Shown one piece after another: positions 13,599 through 21,369 of a stretch of 23,376 nt of DNA (the stretch's first letter is position 1; the number at the start of each line of letters is the position of its first letter). The stretch spans positions 1 to 23,376 of the forward strand of contig CAZBVX010000010.1 of NCBI GenBank assembly GCA_964495615.1, in the 5' to 3' direction. This DNA comes from CAINDR01 sp964495615. GTDB lineage: Bacteria > Patescibacteriota > Patescibacteriia > Patescibacteriales > UBA12465. Below the pieces are notes generated by a model. The model had not been told where the DNA came from, made no database searches, and saw only the letters and a program-made list of their open reading frames with translations. The position numbers and the translations under genes were made by a program.

Positions 13599-15104
13599 CT
13601 AAACTTGAAAGCTTTTCTTTAAATTATTATCGTCTTCCTCGCGGCGTTCTTCAATTTTTTCTTTAGCTTGCTCGCGCAATTCTTCTAAATTAAAATTTTG
13701 CAACGCTTGCGATTTTTTTAATAAATATTCTTTGGTGTTTAATGCCGGATCTTCAATCACCTCTGCCAATAATACGTCTAGAATCGCGCCAATCTTTGGT
13801 CCTGGCTCCAAGCCAAACTCAGTCATTAAATCATTGCCGTTAATAGCCAGCATTTTGACGGAAACTGGGTCATTCTGGACTTTTTCCAACATGTACTGCA
13901 AATGGCGAAGTTTGTAAGGCATCGCCTTTGGTGTTCCTGATCCTAACCGATCACCAACCCGCAAATCAATCAAATCTTGCAAATTTTCTTTGCCCACCTT
14001 CACAATCAAACGGCGAACGGAAGCAGCGGTGACTTCTCCTACATTATAATAAAACATGTGATTCCGCACCAGGTTTGTGACCTTCAAATAATCCTCCGTG
14101 GAAAACTTTAATCGCTTCATGATGCGTTCCACTTGTTTGGCACCGGCATATTCGTGATTGTAAAAAGTTGCTGCGCCGTCAATAAATTTTCTAGTTTTTG
14201 GTTTGCCGATGTCGTGAAATAGAGCTGCCAGACGGACCCGCCAATCTGAACTTGGGCAAAATTTGAGAGTATTCAAATTGTGATCATAAACTTTGTAAAT
14301 ATGGTGATGATTTTGTTCCATTGCCACTCCGTCTTCTAGCTCGGGAACAATGTATTGTAATAACTTTGTTTCGTGAAGCAAATTCACTCCTTGAGCCGGA
14401 AGGTCAGATTTGATTATTTTTATAAATTCATCACGGATTCTTTCTTTGGAAACAAACTTGATTGCCCCAGCCAATTTCACAATTGCCCGCTGAGTTTTTT
14501 CTTCAATTGTAAAGCCCAACTGAGAAGAAAAACGAATTGCCCGAATCATTCGCAAAGCATCTTCCTTGAAACGTTCAGAAGGTTCACCAACTGCTCGGAT
14601 TATTTTGTCTTTCAGGTCACGACGACCGCGGAATAAATCCACCAACTCATAGACCTGGTTATCAATAGTAATTAGTTCTCGGTGTGCTTTCAGTTCTTCC
14701 TTTTCTTTGGCTAAGCGAAGCGCTAAGGCATTAATTGTGAAGTCGCGTCTTTCCAGATCTTTGTCAATTTCTTTTTCAAAAAGCACTTCGTCTGGATGGC
14801 GGCGGTCGGAATAGCCCTGCTCGCTGCGATAAGTAGTAATTTCAATCACATCCATCAGCTCCCCTTTTTCTTCGGAAGTTGTTTCTTTTCTCAAAGGCAA
14901 TAAAACAGTGCCGAAATTATTTTCATATTTGGCATTTGGGAAAATTGCCAAAATTTCTTCTGGCAAAGCGTTGGTGGTCAAATCCCAGTCTTGCGGTTCT
15001 CGCCCCAACAAAAAATCACGGACACAGCCGCCGACAATATAGGCTTCAAAGCCTTTTTTATCTAATTTTTGCAATAATTCTATAATATATCCTGGAATAA
15101 CCAT
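13599..15104 (-). CDS. cca: CCA tRNA nucleotidyltransferase with HD domain
   Basis: Adds or repairs the CCA end of tRNAs; a class II poly(A) polymerase/CCA-adding enzyme. The 501-aa protein shows the nucleotidyltransferase head with YIVGGCVRDFLLGR (about 22-35) and metal-binding DWD (39-41), then RRDFTINALAL (about 119-129) and EDALRMIRAIRF (181-192), the templating EDxxR block. An HD phosphohydrolase domain has His297-Asp298 in FHDIGKPKTR, as in the E. coli and some Gram-positive enzymes. The C-terminus is charged and coiled-coil-like (about 470-497, rich in Glu, Arg and Lys). A poly(A) polymerase role cannot be excluded by eye. It is the first gene of the operon with the cyclophilin, iscS and iscU; its promoter is at 15129-15157. 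Confidence 0.92.
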   Translation of the reverse strand: MVIPGYIIELLQKLDKKGFEAYIVGGCVRDFLLGREPQDWDLTTNALPEEILAIFPNAKYENNFGTVLLPLRKETTSEEKGELMDVIEITTYRSEQGYSDRRHPDEVLFEKEIDKDLERRDFTINALALRLAKEKEELKAHRELITIDNQVYELVDLFRGRRDLKDKIIRAVGEPSERFKEDALRMIRAIRFSSQLGFTIEEKTQRAIVKLAGAIKFVSKERIRDEFIKIIKSDLPAQGVNLLHETKLLQYIVPELEDGVAMEQNHHHIYKVYDHNLNTLKFCPSSDWRVRLAALFHDIGKPKTRKFIDGAATFYNHEYAGAKQVERIMKRLKFSTEDYLKVTNLVRNHMFYYNVGEVTAASVRRLIVKVGKENLQDLIDLRVGDRLGSGTPKAMPYKLRHLQYMLEKVQNDPVSVKMLAINGNDLMTEFGLEPGPKIGAILDVLLAEVIEDPALNTKEYLLKKSQALQNFNLEELREQAKEKIEERREEDDNNLKKSFQV

Positions 15105-15128
15105 AAATTTTATCTAAAATACTTATAA

Positions 15129-15157
15129 AGTATAACCTATAATTAGCTATTTGACAA
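15129..15157 (-). promoter_or_regulatory. promoter of the cca-iscU operon
   Basis: Read on the minus strand: TTGTCA (15157-15152), a 17-base spacer and TATACT (15134-15129). The leader to the cca ATG at 15104 is about 18 bases. Confidence 0.65.
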
Positions 15158-15161
15158 ATAG
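15147..15161. promoter_or_regulatory. 15-bp palindrome over the cca -35 box (operator candidate)
   Basis: CTATTTG-A-CAAATAG is a perfect 7-bp inverted repeat with a one-base centre. It covers the -35 box of the cca promoter, about 50 bases upstream of the SIMPL-gene -10. A dimeric repressor or activator could bind here, but chance in AT-rich DNA is also possible. Confidence 0.4.
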
Positions 15162-15208
15162 TTTTATAAATGACAATCTGTTACCTTTTCCTATGCCAGG
15201 CGTTTATA

Positions 15209-15217
15209 TGATATAAT
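15209..15217 (+). promoter_or_regulatory. extended -10 promoter of the SIMPL-domain gene
   Basis: TGATATAAT carries a consensus -10 (15212-15217) with the TG extension; no good -35 lies at 16-18 bases upstream. The start would be near 15224, giving a leader of about 24 bases. Confidence 0.55.
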
Positions 15218-15247
15218 GTAAATAATATAATTAACTTTTTAAAAACT

Positions 15248-15988
15248 ATGAAAAAATCACAAGTTTTTCTAGCCGCACTTTTGATTGTTGCTATTGCCGC
15301 AATCGTGATTAGTGCTTTCGTTTTCAATCGAGAACGTCAAAATGAAGACCGCTTCTCAGTTTCCGGCTCCGGCATCGTTTATGCCAAGGCCGATATCGCT
15401 AGCATCAATCTCGGCTTCAAAACCGACACCAAAAAAACTGCCGCCGAGGCAACTGTTGAAAGCAGCGCCAAAATGAATGACATCATTAAGGCGGTCAAAG
15501 GTTTGGGAATTGAAGAAAAAGACATCAAGACCAATCAATATAGTCTTAACCCGGTATACAACTACACCAACGCCAGAGGACAAGAATTAGTTGGTTATGA
15601 AGTTTACCAAAGCTTAACCATCAAAGTCCGCGATCTCACAAAAATTGGCGACATTATTGCCAGAAGCACCGAAAAAGGAGCCAATCAAGTGGGTGGTATT
15701 AGCTTCACAATCGATGATGAATATGAACTAAAAAACCAGGCTCGTGAATTAGCTATCAACAAAGCCAAAGAAAAGGCAGAATTGATTGCCAAGCAAGCCG
15801 GCATGAAATTAGGCAAAGTAAAAAGTGTTTCGGAAAGCTATTATGAAGGAGCTGGCGTGATACCAATGTATGCCAATGCTAAAATCTCTTTAGAATCCGC
15901 AAGAGACACAGCAATTGCTAGCCCAGAAATTGCTACTGGTCAAAATGAAGTAAAAGTTGATGTTACTTTAACTTACGAAGTTAAATAA
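15248..15988 (+). CDS. SIMPL domain (DUF541) exported protein
   Basis: A 246-aa protein with an N-terminal signal or anchor (about 5-28, after MKKSQ), followed by one SIMPL/DUF541 domain. The recognisable blocks are FSVSGSGIVYAKADIASINL (about 36-55), the GLGIEEKDIKTNQYSLNPVY segment (about 90-109), LARELAINKAKEKAELIA-like helices (about 175-192), and AGMKLGKVKSVSESY. The family is found at the cell surface or periplasm in many bacteria (E. coli YggE is a member) and has been linked to stress tolerance, but the molecular function is not settled. It is monocistronic between its own promoter and a terminator, and divergent from cca. Confidence 0.9.
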   Translation: MKKSQVFLAALLIVAIAAIVISAFVFNRERQNEDRFSVSGSGIVYAKADIASINLGFKTDTKKTAAEATVESSAKMNDIIKAVKGLGIEEKDIKTNQYSLNPVYNYTNARGQELVGYEVYQSLTIKVRDLTKIGDIIARSTEKGANQVGGISFTIDDEYELKNQARELAINKAKEKAELIAKQAGMKLGKVKSVSESYYEGAGVIPMYANAKISLESARDTAIASPEIATGQNEVKVDVTLTYEVK

Positions 15989-16003
15989 ACAAAAAATAAA
16001 ATA

Positions 16004-16038
16004 AAAAAAAGACCGTTTGGAATCAACGGTCTTTTTTT
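16004..16038. terminator. bidirectional intrinsic terminator overlapping the hydrogenase stop
   Basis: GACCGTT (16011-16017) pairs with AACGGTC (16025-16031) around the loop TGGAATC, flanked by seven A and seven T. On the plus strand it ends the SIMPL-protein transcript. On the minus strand one arm encodes the last residues of the hydrogenase and the loop contains part of its TGA stop. Confidence 0.88.
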
Positions 16039-17720
16039 GTTTTAACATGAAGCAAGTCTTTTGCTCTTTTTTTGTTTTTTACCCAATCAAGATATTCAAG
16101 CACCGCTTTGTTTTCGTGAGCAGAATGCATGGGCAGTTTACTATCTAATTGGTACAGCGCTTCACGGCGAGATTTTCTTTCTTTGACGCTAGTTGGAATC
16201 GGTTGTCCGCCACCACCCAAACATCCTCCCGGACAAGACATTACTTCCAGATAATCATATTTTTTTAGATTTTTTATTATTGGCTGAATATTGCCAATAC
16301 CATTGACGACGCCGACTCTTAATTTCTTGCCAGCTACGTCAACAATTGCCTCTCTGAGGCCAGAAATGCCCCGTACAGCTTTGAAATTTACTTTCGAAGA
16401 CTTCTTACCATCCAACAAAAATTTGGCTGAACGAAGAGCGGCCTCCATTACTCCTCCCGAAGCGCCATAAATTGCTCCCGCGCCCGAACCATTATTTAAA
16501 CAGAGGTCATGATTCAAAGTTTTTAATTTTGGAAAATCGATTCCTGCCTTTTTAATCATAAAAGAAAATTCTCTCGTGGTAATAACCTCATCCACCGCCT
16601 TCAAACCGCCTTTCAGACAAAGTTCTGGTCGACTGATTTCAAACTTTTTGGCTGTGCAAGGCATCACTGAAACTACAAAAATTCTTTTTGGGCTAATTCC
16701 CTGCTTTTTGGACCACCATGATTTGATTAATCCACCGGAATGAATATGCGGCGAACGAGCAGAAGTTAGATTGGGAATTAATTCTGGATGATAATGTTTG
16801 ACATAACGCACCCAGGCCGGACAACAGGAAGTGAACATTGGCAAGGTTGATTTTTTGTCTTTCAAGCGAACTAGCAATTCTTCTGCCTCTACCATCGTGG
16901 TGATATCAGCTCCCAAGTTAACATCAAAAACATAATCAAAACCCAGCATCTTCAAAGCGCTAACAATTCTGCCTGGCATTTTTTCATCAAAAGGCAAACC
17001 AAATTCTTCACCAATAGCTGACCGAACAGAAGGTGCAAACTGAGCCACCATAATCTTCTTTTTGTTTTTTAATTTTTTTTCGAGTTCAGAAAAAGAATTT
17101 TTTTCTTGAATGGCCGAAACTGGACAATGCAAGGCGCATTGCCCGCAGGCGATGCAGGCGGAATCTTTTTTGATGATTTTTATTTTTCTATCCACCCCCC
17201 GCCCCGAAGAAGAAAGGAAGTCTATTTTTTGCACATTAGAACAAACATCAACACAATTCTGGCAATCAATACATTGATTATTGTTTAACTCCAAAGCTTT
17301 TCCGCCAAACATTTCAATCTTCTGGTGCCCCTTCCGTTCAGGAAAAGTACTGGTGACTATTTTGTATTTTCTTGCCAAGCGCAGAAGTTCACAATCAAAC
17401 AATAGTGGACAAGTAGCGCAATGTTCAACGTGTTCAGCAAAAAGTAATTCAATATTTTTTTTACGGCTCAAGAGAACTTTTGGACTGTCAGTAAAAATTT
17501 CCATTCCCGAGACAACAATTGTTGAACAAGAAGAAAGTAGGCGCTTGACACCCTTGACTTCCACCAAGCAAACTCGGCAATTAGCTTTGATTTTTAGATC
17601 TGGATGATAGCAAAGAGCCGGAATTTTTATTCCGGCTTTCTCAGCAGCAATTAGAATAGTGTCTCCTGGCAAACAAAACGTTTTTTTGCCATTCAACTTA
17701 AAACTAATTAATTTTGACAT
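16023..17720 (-). CDS. hydA: [FeFe]-hydrogenase catalytic subunit, full relay
   Basis: Reduces protons to H2 (or the reverse) at an H-cluster. The 565-aa domain order matches monomeric clostridial enzymes. A [2Fe-2S] domain has Cys37, 48, 51 and 65. A His-ligated [4Fe-4S] site has His97, Cys101, 104 and 110. Two [4Fe-4S] sites follow (Cys150/153/156/160 and Cys189/192/195/199), then the H-domain. H-cluster motifs are TSCCPAW (Cys299-300), VMPCTAKKFE (Cys355) and EVMSCPGGCLGGGGQP (Cys496, Cys500). The proton-path residues known in Clostridium CpI (Glu279, Glu282, Ser319, Cys299) have counterparts at 278, 281, 320 and 299. The loop after it reads ARSPHIHSGG, where CpI has AKSPQQIFG. It is the last gene of the gap operon. 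A NuoG-type protein is excluded by the complete H-cluster ligands. The maturases HydE, HydF and HydG are not in the window. Confidence 0.95.
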   Translation of the reverse strand: MSKLISFKLNGKKTFCLPGDTILIAAEKAGIKIPALCYHPDLKIKANCRVCLVEVKGVKRLLSSCSTIVVSGMEIFTDSPKVLLSRKKNIELLFAEHVEHCATCPLLFDCELLRLARKYKIVTSTFPERKGHQKIEMFGGKALELNNNQCIDCQNCVDVCSNVQKIDFLSSSGRGVDRKIKIIKKDSACIACGQCALHCPVSAIQEKNSFSELEKKLKNKKKIMVAQFAPSVRSAIGEEFGLPFDEKMPGRIVSALKMLGFDYVFDVNLGADITTMVEAEELLVRLKDKKSTLPMFTSCCPAWVRYVKHYHPELIPNLTSARSPHIHSGGLIKSWWSKKQGISPKRIFVVSVMPCTAKKFEISRPELCLKGGLKAVDEVITTREFSFMIKKAGIDFPKLKTLNHDLCLNNGSGAGAIYGASGGVMEAALRSAKFLLDGKKSSKVNFKAVRGISGLREAIVDVAGKKLRVGVVNGIGNIQPIIKNLKKYDYLEVMSCPGGCLGGGGQPIPTSVKERKSRREALYQLDSKLPMHSAHENKAVLEYLDWVKNKKRAKDLLHVKTKKDR

Positions 17721-17730
17721 GATGAATTTA

Positions 17731-18504
17731 TTATTTTTTTATTTCTTTCAAGCCCTGATAGAGCTGTGCTGAATAAACATAGAGAAAAGGAGAAATAATT
17801 AGAATAATGATTGAATTTAGGAAACTCAAAAAAGTAGAAAGGATAACATTGTTTTCGGTGGCGCTAACGGAAATTCCTAATAACCAAGAAAAGAGATAAA
17901 TCACTAATCCCAAAAAAGCCAAACGTCCAAAAACAGGCCACCAATAACCCTGTACCAAATTTTTACTGGCTTTGATGGATGACATATATTTTTTGCCTTC
18001 AAAAACAAAAATAATCATGGCGAAACTATAAAAAACTGCAAAAATAATTCCTGGAATAAATAAAAGAAGCATCCACAAAAAAACCAAGACTGAAACTAGC
18101 AAGCTCAACCAAAAGAAAGGCCAAAAGATTTTTTTGCTTTCTTCCCAAGATTCTTTGACCGAGCCAAAATTGTTTTTAATCATCAAATAAATGCCAGCCT
18201 TTGATCTGGTACTATACCAAATCGCTACTGCGAGTGATACAGCTGAAACAACAATGATCAAAGCAATCAAAACAATTCGAATCAGTAATGATTCCTGACC
18301 CTTAAAGCCAATAAAGGCCGTTAGACCGGAAACCAAAACTACGCCAATCAGTACGGCAATCATGCCGAAAAGGCTATAAAGAGAAATTGTGACCAAACCT
18401 TTGAAATTTTCCACGTAAGCCTTCCAAGAATTTTCAAATAAATCGAATACTGGAATTAATTTTTTCTTAGCTGCTTTTGGAGCTAATACTTTTTCTGTTT
18501 CCAT
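17731..18504 (-). CDS. multi-pass membrane protein within the hydrogenase operon
   Basis: A 257-aa protein of unknown function. About six hydrophobic segments are visible (roughly 35-63, 74-98, 128-160 as a long or double segment, 188-210 and 218-245), with cytoplasmic-looking charged ends. A block resembling YWWPVFGRLAFLGLVIYL and an aromatic-rich FIPGIIFAVFYSFAMIIFV stretch recall generic DUF-type membrane proteins common in CPR and Firmicutes genomes, from memory only. There are no conserved charged residues inside the membrane segments of the kind expected of an ion pump. It sits 10 bases from hydA and 10 from the NuoF-like gene, so it is co-transcribed with the hydrogenase. Whether it anchors the hydrogenase complex is unknown. 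Confidence 0.85.
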   Translation of the reverse strand: METEKVLAPKAAKKKLIPVFDLFENSWKAYVENFKGLVTISLYSLFGMIAVLIGVVLVSGLTAFIGFKGQESLLIRIVLIALIIVVSAVSLAVAIWYSTRSKAGIYLMIKNNFGSVKESWEESKKIFWPFFWLSLLVSVLVFLWMLLLFIPGIIFAVFYSFAMIIFVFEGKKYMSSIKASKNLVQGYWWPVFGRLAFLGLVIYLFSWLLGISVSATENNVILSTFLSFLNSIIILIISPFLYVYSAQLYQGLKEIKK

Positions 18505-18514
18505 AAATTTATAA

Positions 18515-19573
18515 TTAATTTATATTATTTTTATGACTAATTTTTAAAATATTTTCTGCATAACTATTCAAAGGATTCGGAATTCCTGAACCCAAAGCGC
18601 AAAAACTGGAAACGGCAAGATTGTCGAGTAATTTACGAACTTCTCCTTTGAACTTTAAAAATTCATTAGGATCTTTTTTGAAAATTTCTAATAAACGATA
18701 GGTCCCTTCACGGCAAGGAGTGCATTTCCCGCAAGTTTGCTTGGCATAAAATTCAAGCCACTCGCCAACCACGGTTCGCGGATTTTCAGAAGCCAAAAAT
18801 ACTCTGATTGAACCGGCACCGCCAACTGGACGTTTTAGTTGTTTGCTGCTTAGAGCTTCCCCGCTCATATCACCACCGACCACCACGAAAAAATCTCTCT
18901 GCAATAAATTATCGCTCTTTTTTAGAATTTCTTCAACTGTGGCCCGTTCCGAGAAGCTGTAGACTCCAGGATTCTTGATTTTACCGGAAAGTGAATAGAA
19001 TCTTTCTTTTTTGTATTTTCCTTGCGCTACCAAGCCGACATTATAAAAAGTTTCTAAATTATTAATCAAAGTTGGTCTGTCAAACAAGCCTTTTTCTGAA
19101 GGATAAGGTGGTTTTAGACGCGGTTCGGCCAAAGAAAACTCGATAATATTTAGAATAGTATTTTCTTCACCGCTAATATAGGAGTGCTCCTCCTTAAAAG
19201 AAAAATGCCAAATTTTTTTGAGAGCGCTATTTTCTTTTTTTCCTAATTCTTTTTTGATTGATGCTAAAAATTTTTTGGCGTATTCGTGGCTGGTAAAAAA
19301 ATAAATATGAGAGATATTTTTTTTGCCAAAAAAATTCAAAGCTTCCCGCAAACCACAGAAAAAATCCGATAAATAATTTTTTAAAATATGAGCATCCTTA
19401 AAAACTCCCGGCTCGCCTTCGGAACAATTAACAATGATTGTTCCCTGTTTTTTGCTGGCGGAAATTGCCGCCGCAACACTCTCCCATTTTTTAGCAACCG
19501 GAAATTCCGCCCCACCGCGTCCTCGCAAGCCGGATTTTTTTATTAATTTGATCAAATCTTTTTCAATCTTCAT
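18515..19573 (-). CDS. NuoF/HydB-like NADH dehydrogenase subunit, minimal form
   Basis: Flavoprotein expected to oxidise NADH and pass electrons to the hydrogenase. At 352 aa it has only the FMN/NADH module (GLRGRGGAEFPVAKKWE at about 15-31; SEGEPGVFKD at about 51-60; EPRLKPPYPSEKGLF with PTLINNLETF), a SLBB-like stretch (about 195-260) and the C-terminal [4Fe-4S] site (Cys281, 284, 287 in CGKCTPC; Cys325 in FCALGSG). It lacks the thioredoxin-like [2Fe-2S] domain before it and the 2x[4Fe-4S] domain after it that are seen in HydB of trimeric bifurcating hydrogenases. In the FMN loop, Glu replaces the usual Gly of GGAGFP. A start at 19606 would overlap the SDR gene, so ATG 19573 is preferred. 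No other complex I gene is present. Confidence 0.9.
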   Translation of the reverse strand: MKIEKDLIKLIKKSGLRGRGGAEFPVAKKWESVAAAISASKKQGTIIVNCSEGEPGVFKDAHILKNYLSDFFCGLREALNFFGKKNISHIYFFTSHEYAKKFLASIKKELGKKENSALKKIWHFSFKEEHSYISGEENTILNIIEFSLAEPRLKPPYPSEKGLFDRPTLINNLETFYNVGLVAQGKYKKERFYSLSGKIKNPGVYSFSERATVEEILKKSDNLLQRDFFVVVGGDMSGEALSSKQLKRPVGGAGSIRVFLASENPRTVVGEWLEFYAKQTCGKCTPCREGTYRLLEIFKKDPNEFLKFKGEVRKLLDNLAVSSFCALGSGIPNPLNSYAENILKISHKNNIN

Positions 19574-19577
19574 GAAA

Positions 19578-20309
19578 TTATTTTGCTGTCCAGCCACCGT
19601 CAACATAAACCACTTCGCCGGTCATATATCTTGATTCCTCGCTGGCCAAGAAAACAGCAGTTTTGGCGATATCTTGAGCTTCACCAAAATATCCCAAAGG
19701 AGTGGAAGAAATAATTAAATCATTAAATTGTTTGTTTTCTTCAAGCCCTTTAGTCATGGCCGTTTTGATAAAACCAGGAGCAATAGCGTTTACTCTGATT
19801 TTGTCCGCCGCCAAATCCAAAGCGGCAGCGTGAGTCATCTGAACCACCCCGCCCTTGGAAGCGCAATAAGCCAAAGTGCTATTCATGCCGACTTTTCCCA
19901 AGATGGAGCTCATGTTGATTATTGAACCGCCGTTGCCCAAATCCTTCATCGCCTTAGCGGCTGCGCGCAAACCATAGAAGGTGCCGGTTAAATTGATATC
20001 GATTGTTTTTTGCCAAGTGTTATCATCCGTATCCAAAGCGCTGCCCATCGTGCCAATACCGGCATTATTAACCATCACATCCAAACGACCAAATTTTTCC
20101 AAGGCCAATTTGACCAAGTTTTCTACGTCTTCAACCTTGGAAACATCAGCTGTCTGAAAGAAAGCGTTTTCTGTCGGAAGTTCTTTGGGAAAATTATTAA
20201 TATCTGAAAAGATTACTTTTGCTCCTTCAGCTAAAAATTCTTCAGCAATTGCTAAACCAATACCAGATGAGGCACCAGTCACAATTGCAACTTTGTCTTG
20301 TAGTCTCAT
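19578..20309 (-). CDS. short-chain dehydrogenase/reductase (classical SDR)
   Basis: NAD(P)(H)-dependent oxidoreductase of the classical SDR type, 243 aa. The cofactor loop is TGASSGIG (11-18), followed by NNAG (81-84). The catalytic residues are Ser135 (INMSS), Tyr148 and Lys152 (YCASK). PGFIKTAM and the C-terminal GEVVYVDGGW complete the pattern. An Asp (Asp36) at the end of the second strand suggests NAD(H) over NADP(H). The substrate cannot be told; the best-known look-alikes are 3-oxoacyl-ACP reductase (FabG), glucose dehydrogenase and acetoin reductase. The gene is 6 bases from gap and 4 from the NuoF-like gene, so it may be a further NADH-consuming or NADH-producing step in the same fermentation. 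Confidence 0.93.
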   Translation of the reverse strand: MRLQDKVAIVTGASSGIGLAIAEEFLAEGAKVIFSDINNFPKELPTENAFFQTADVSKVEDVENLVKLALEKFGRLDVMVNNAGIGTMGSALDTDDNTWQKTIDINLTGTFYGLRAAAKAMKDLGNGGSIINMSSILGKVGMNSTLAYCASKGGVVQMTHAAALDLAADKIRVNAIAPGFIKTAMTKGLEENKQFNDLIISSTPLGYFGEAQDIAKTAVFLASEESRYMTGEVVYVDGGWTAK

Positions 20310-20315
20310 ATAATT

Positions 20316-21332
20316 TTATTTTAAATATTTTTTAACCAAATAAGATAATTCAACCAAGCGATGTGAGTAACCCCATTCATTATCATACCAAGCAACTACT
20401 TTCAATAAATCTCCGCCAACCAGCATGGTTGATTGCAAATCAACAATTGAACTATAAGCATTGCCGATGATGTCTGAAGAAACTAACTCTTCCTTGGAAG
20501 CCTCGATGATTCCCTTCATTTTCCCCTTGGCAGCAGAAACAAAAGCCTTATTCACTGCTTCAATGGTGGTTTTTTTGTTCAACAAAAATACGGTATCGCA
20601 AAGAGAGCCAACCGGGGTTGGCACACGAACCGCCAAACCATCAAAAGAATTTTTCAAAGAAGGAATCGCATCGGAAACCGCAGAAGCAGCACCAGTGGTG
20701 GTTGGTACAATATTCATTGCTGCTGCCCGAGCACGACGCAAATCTTTGTGTGGACCATCAACCAAATTTTGATCAGCGGTATAAGAATGAATGGTAGTCA
20801 TTAAAGCTTTCTTGATACCGAAATTATTTTTGATTACTGCAGTCACCGGTGCCAAGCAGTTGGTGGTGCAAGAAGCACAAGAAATGACATGGTCATTTTT
20901 GGTTAGCTTTCCTTCATTAACACCAATCACAACCGTTTTCACTTTTCCTTTTGCGGGAGCACTGATAATAACTTTTTGAGCTCCAGCATCAAGATGCGCT
21001 TGTACTTCTTCAGCACTGCGGAATTTGCCGGTGCATTCCAAAACCACATCAACTTTTAATTTTTTCCAAGGCAAAAATTTTGGATCTTTTTGAGAAAAAA
21101 CTGGATATTTTTTGTTATCAACAACCAAAGAATCTTTGGTGCTAGAAATTTTCCTCTGATAACGTCCATAACAAGTATCATATTCCAAGAGATGAGCCAA
21201 AGTTTTGGTGTCGGTGAGGTCATTAACGGCCACGATGTTTAATTTTGGATGTTCATCTAAAATAATTTTGAAAGCGGCGCGGCCAATACGGCCAAAACCA
21301 TTAATGGCAACATTGATTTTTCTAGTAAACAT
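20316..21332 (-). CDS. gap: glyceraldehyde-3-phosphate dehydrogenase, type I
   Basis: Glycolytic enzyme that oxidises glyceraldehyde-3-phosphate to 1,3-bisphosphoglycerate while reducing NAD+. It is 338 aa, a standard length. Visible are the Rossmann NGFGRIGR (11-18), VNDLTDTKTLAHLLEYD (Asp38 position favours NAD), the active-site Cys155 in SCASCTTNC, His182 in IHSYT and WYDNEWGYS near the C-terminus. It is the first gene of the operon that ends in the [FeFe]-hydrogenase, with an extended -10 promoter at 21370-21378 and no Shine-Dalgarno. No phosphoglycerate kinase or triosephosphate isomerase gene follows, unlike the usual gap-pgk-tpi clusters. Confidence 0.97.
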   Translation of the reverse strand: MFTRKINVAINGFGRIGRAAFKIILDEHPKLNIVAVNDLTDTKTLAHLLEYDTCYGRYQRKISSTKDSLVVDNKKYPVFSQKDPKFLPWKKLKVDVVLECTGKFRSAEEVQAHLDAGAQKVIISAPAKGKVKTVVIGVNEGKLTKNDHVISCASCTTNCLAPVTAVIKNNFGIKKALMTTIHSYTADQNLVDGPHKDLRRARAAAMNIVPTTTGAASAVSDAIPSLKNSFDGLAVRVPTPVGSLCDTVFLLNKKTTIEAVNKAFVSAAKGKMKGIIEASKEELVSSDIIGNAYSSIVDLQSTMLVGGDLLKVVAWYDNEWGYSHRLVELSYLVKKYLK

Positions 21333-21369
21333 ATAAAAATAATTTAAATAAATTTTATTAGTTGTCTAA

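Noticed and set aside
16023..17720. Reading HydA as a NuoG-type complex I subunit
   Set aside because: All H-cluster Cys and proton-path residues are present, and no other complex I genes are nearby.
16023..17720. UGA recoding as in some CPR lineages
   Set aside because: TGA ends cvpA and hydA at sensible C-termini, and no in-frame TGA interrupts a conserved domain.
19574..19606. 11-residue extension of the NuoF-like protein
   Set aside because: It is encoded in the 3' end of the SDR gene in another frame and resembles nothing in NuoF; ATG 19573 is just downstream of the SDR stop.
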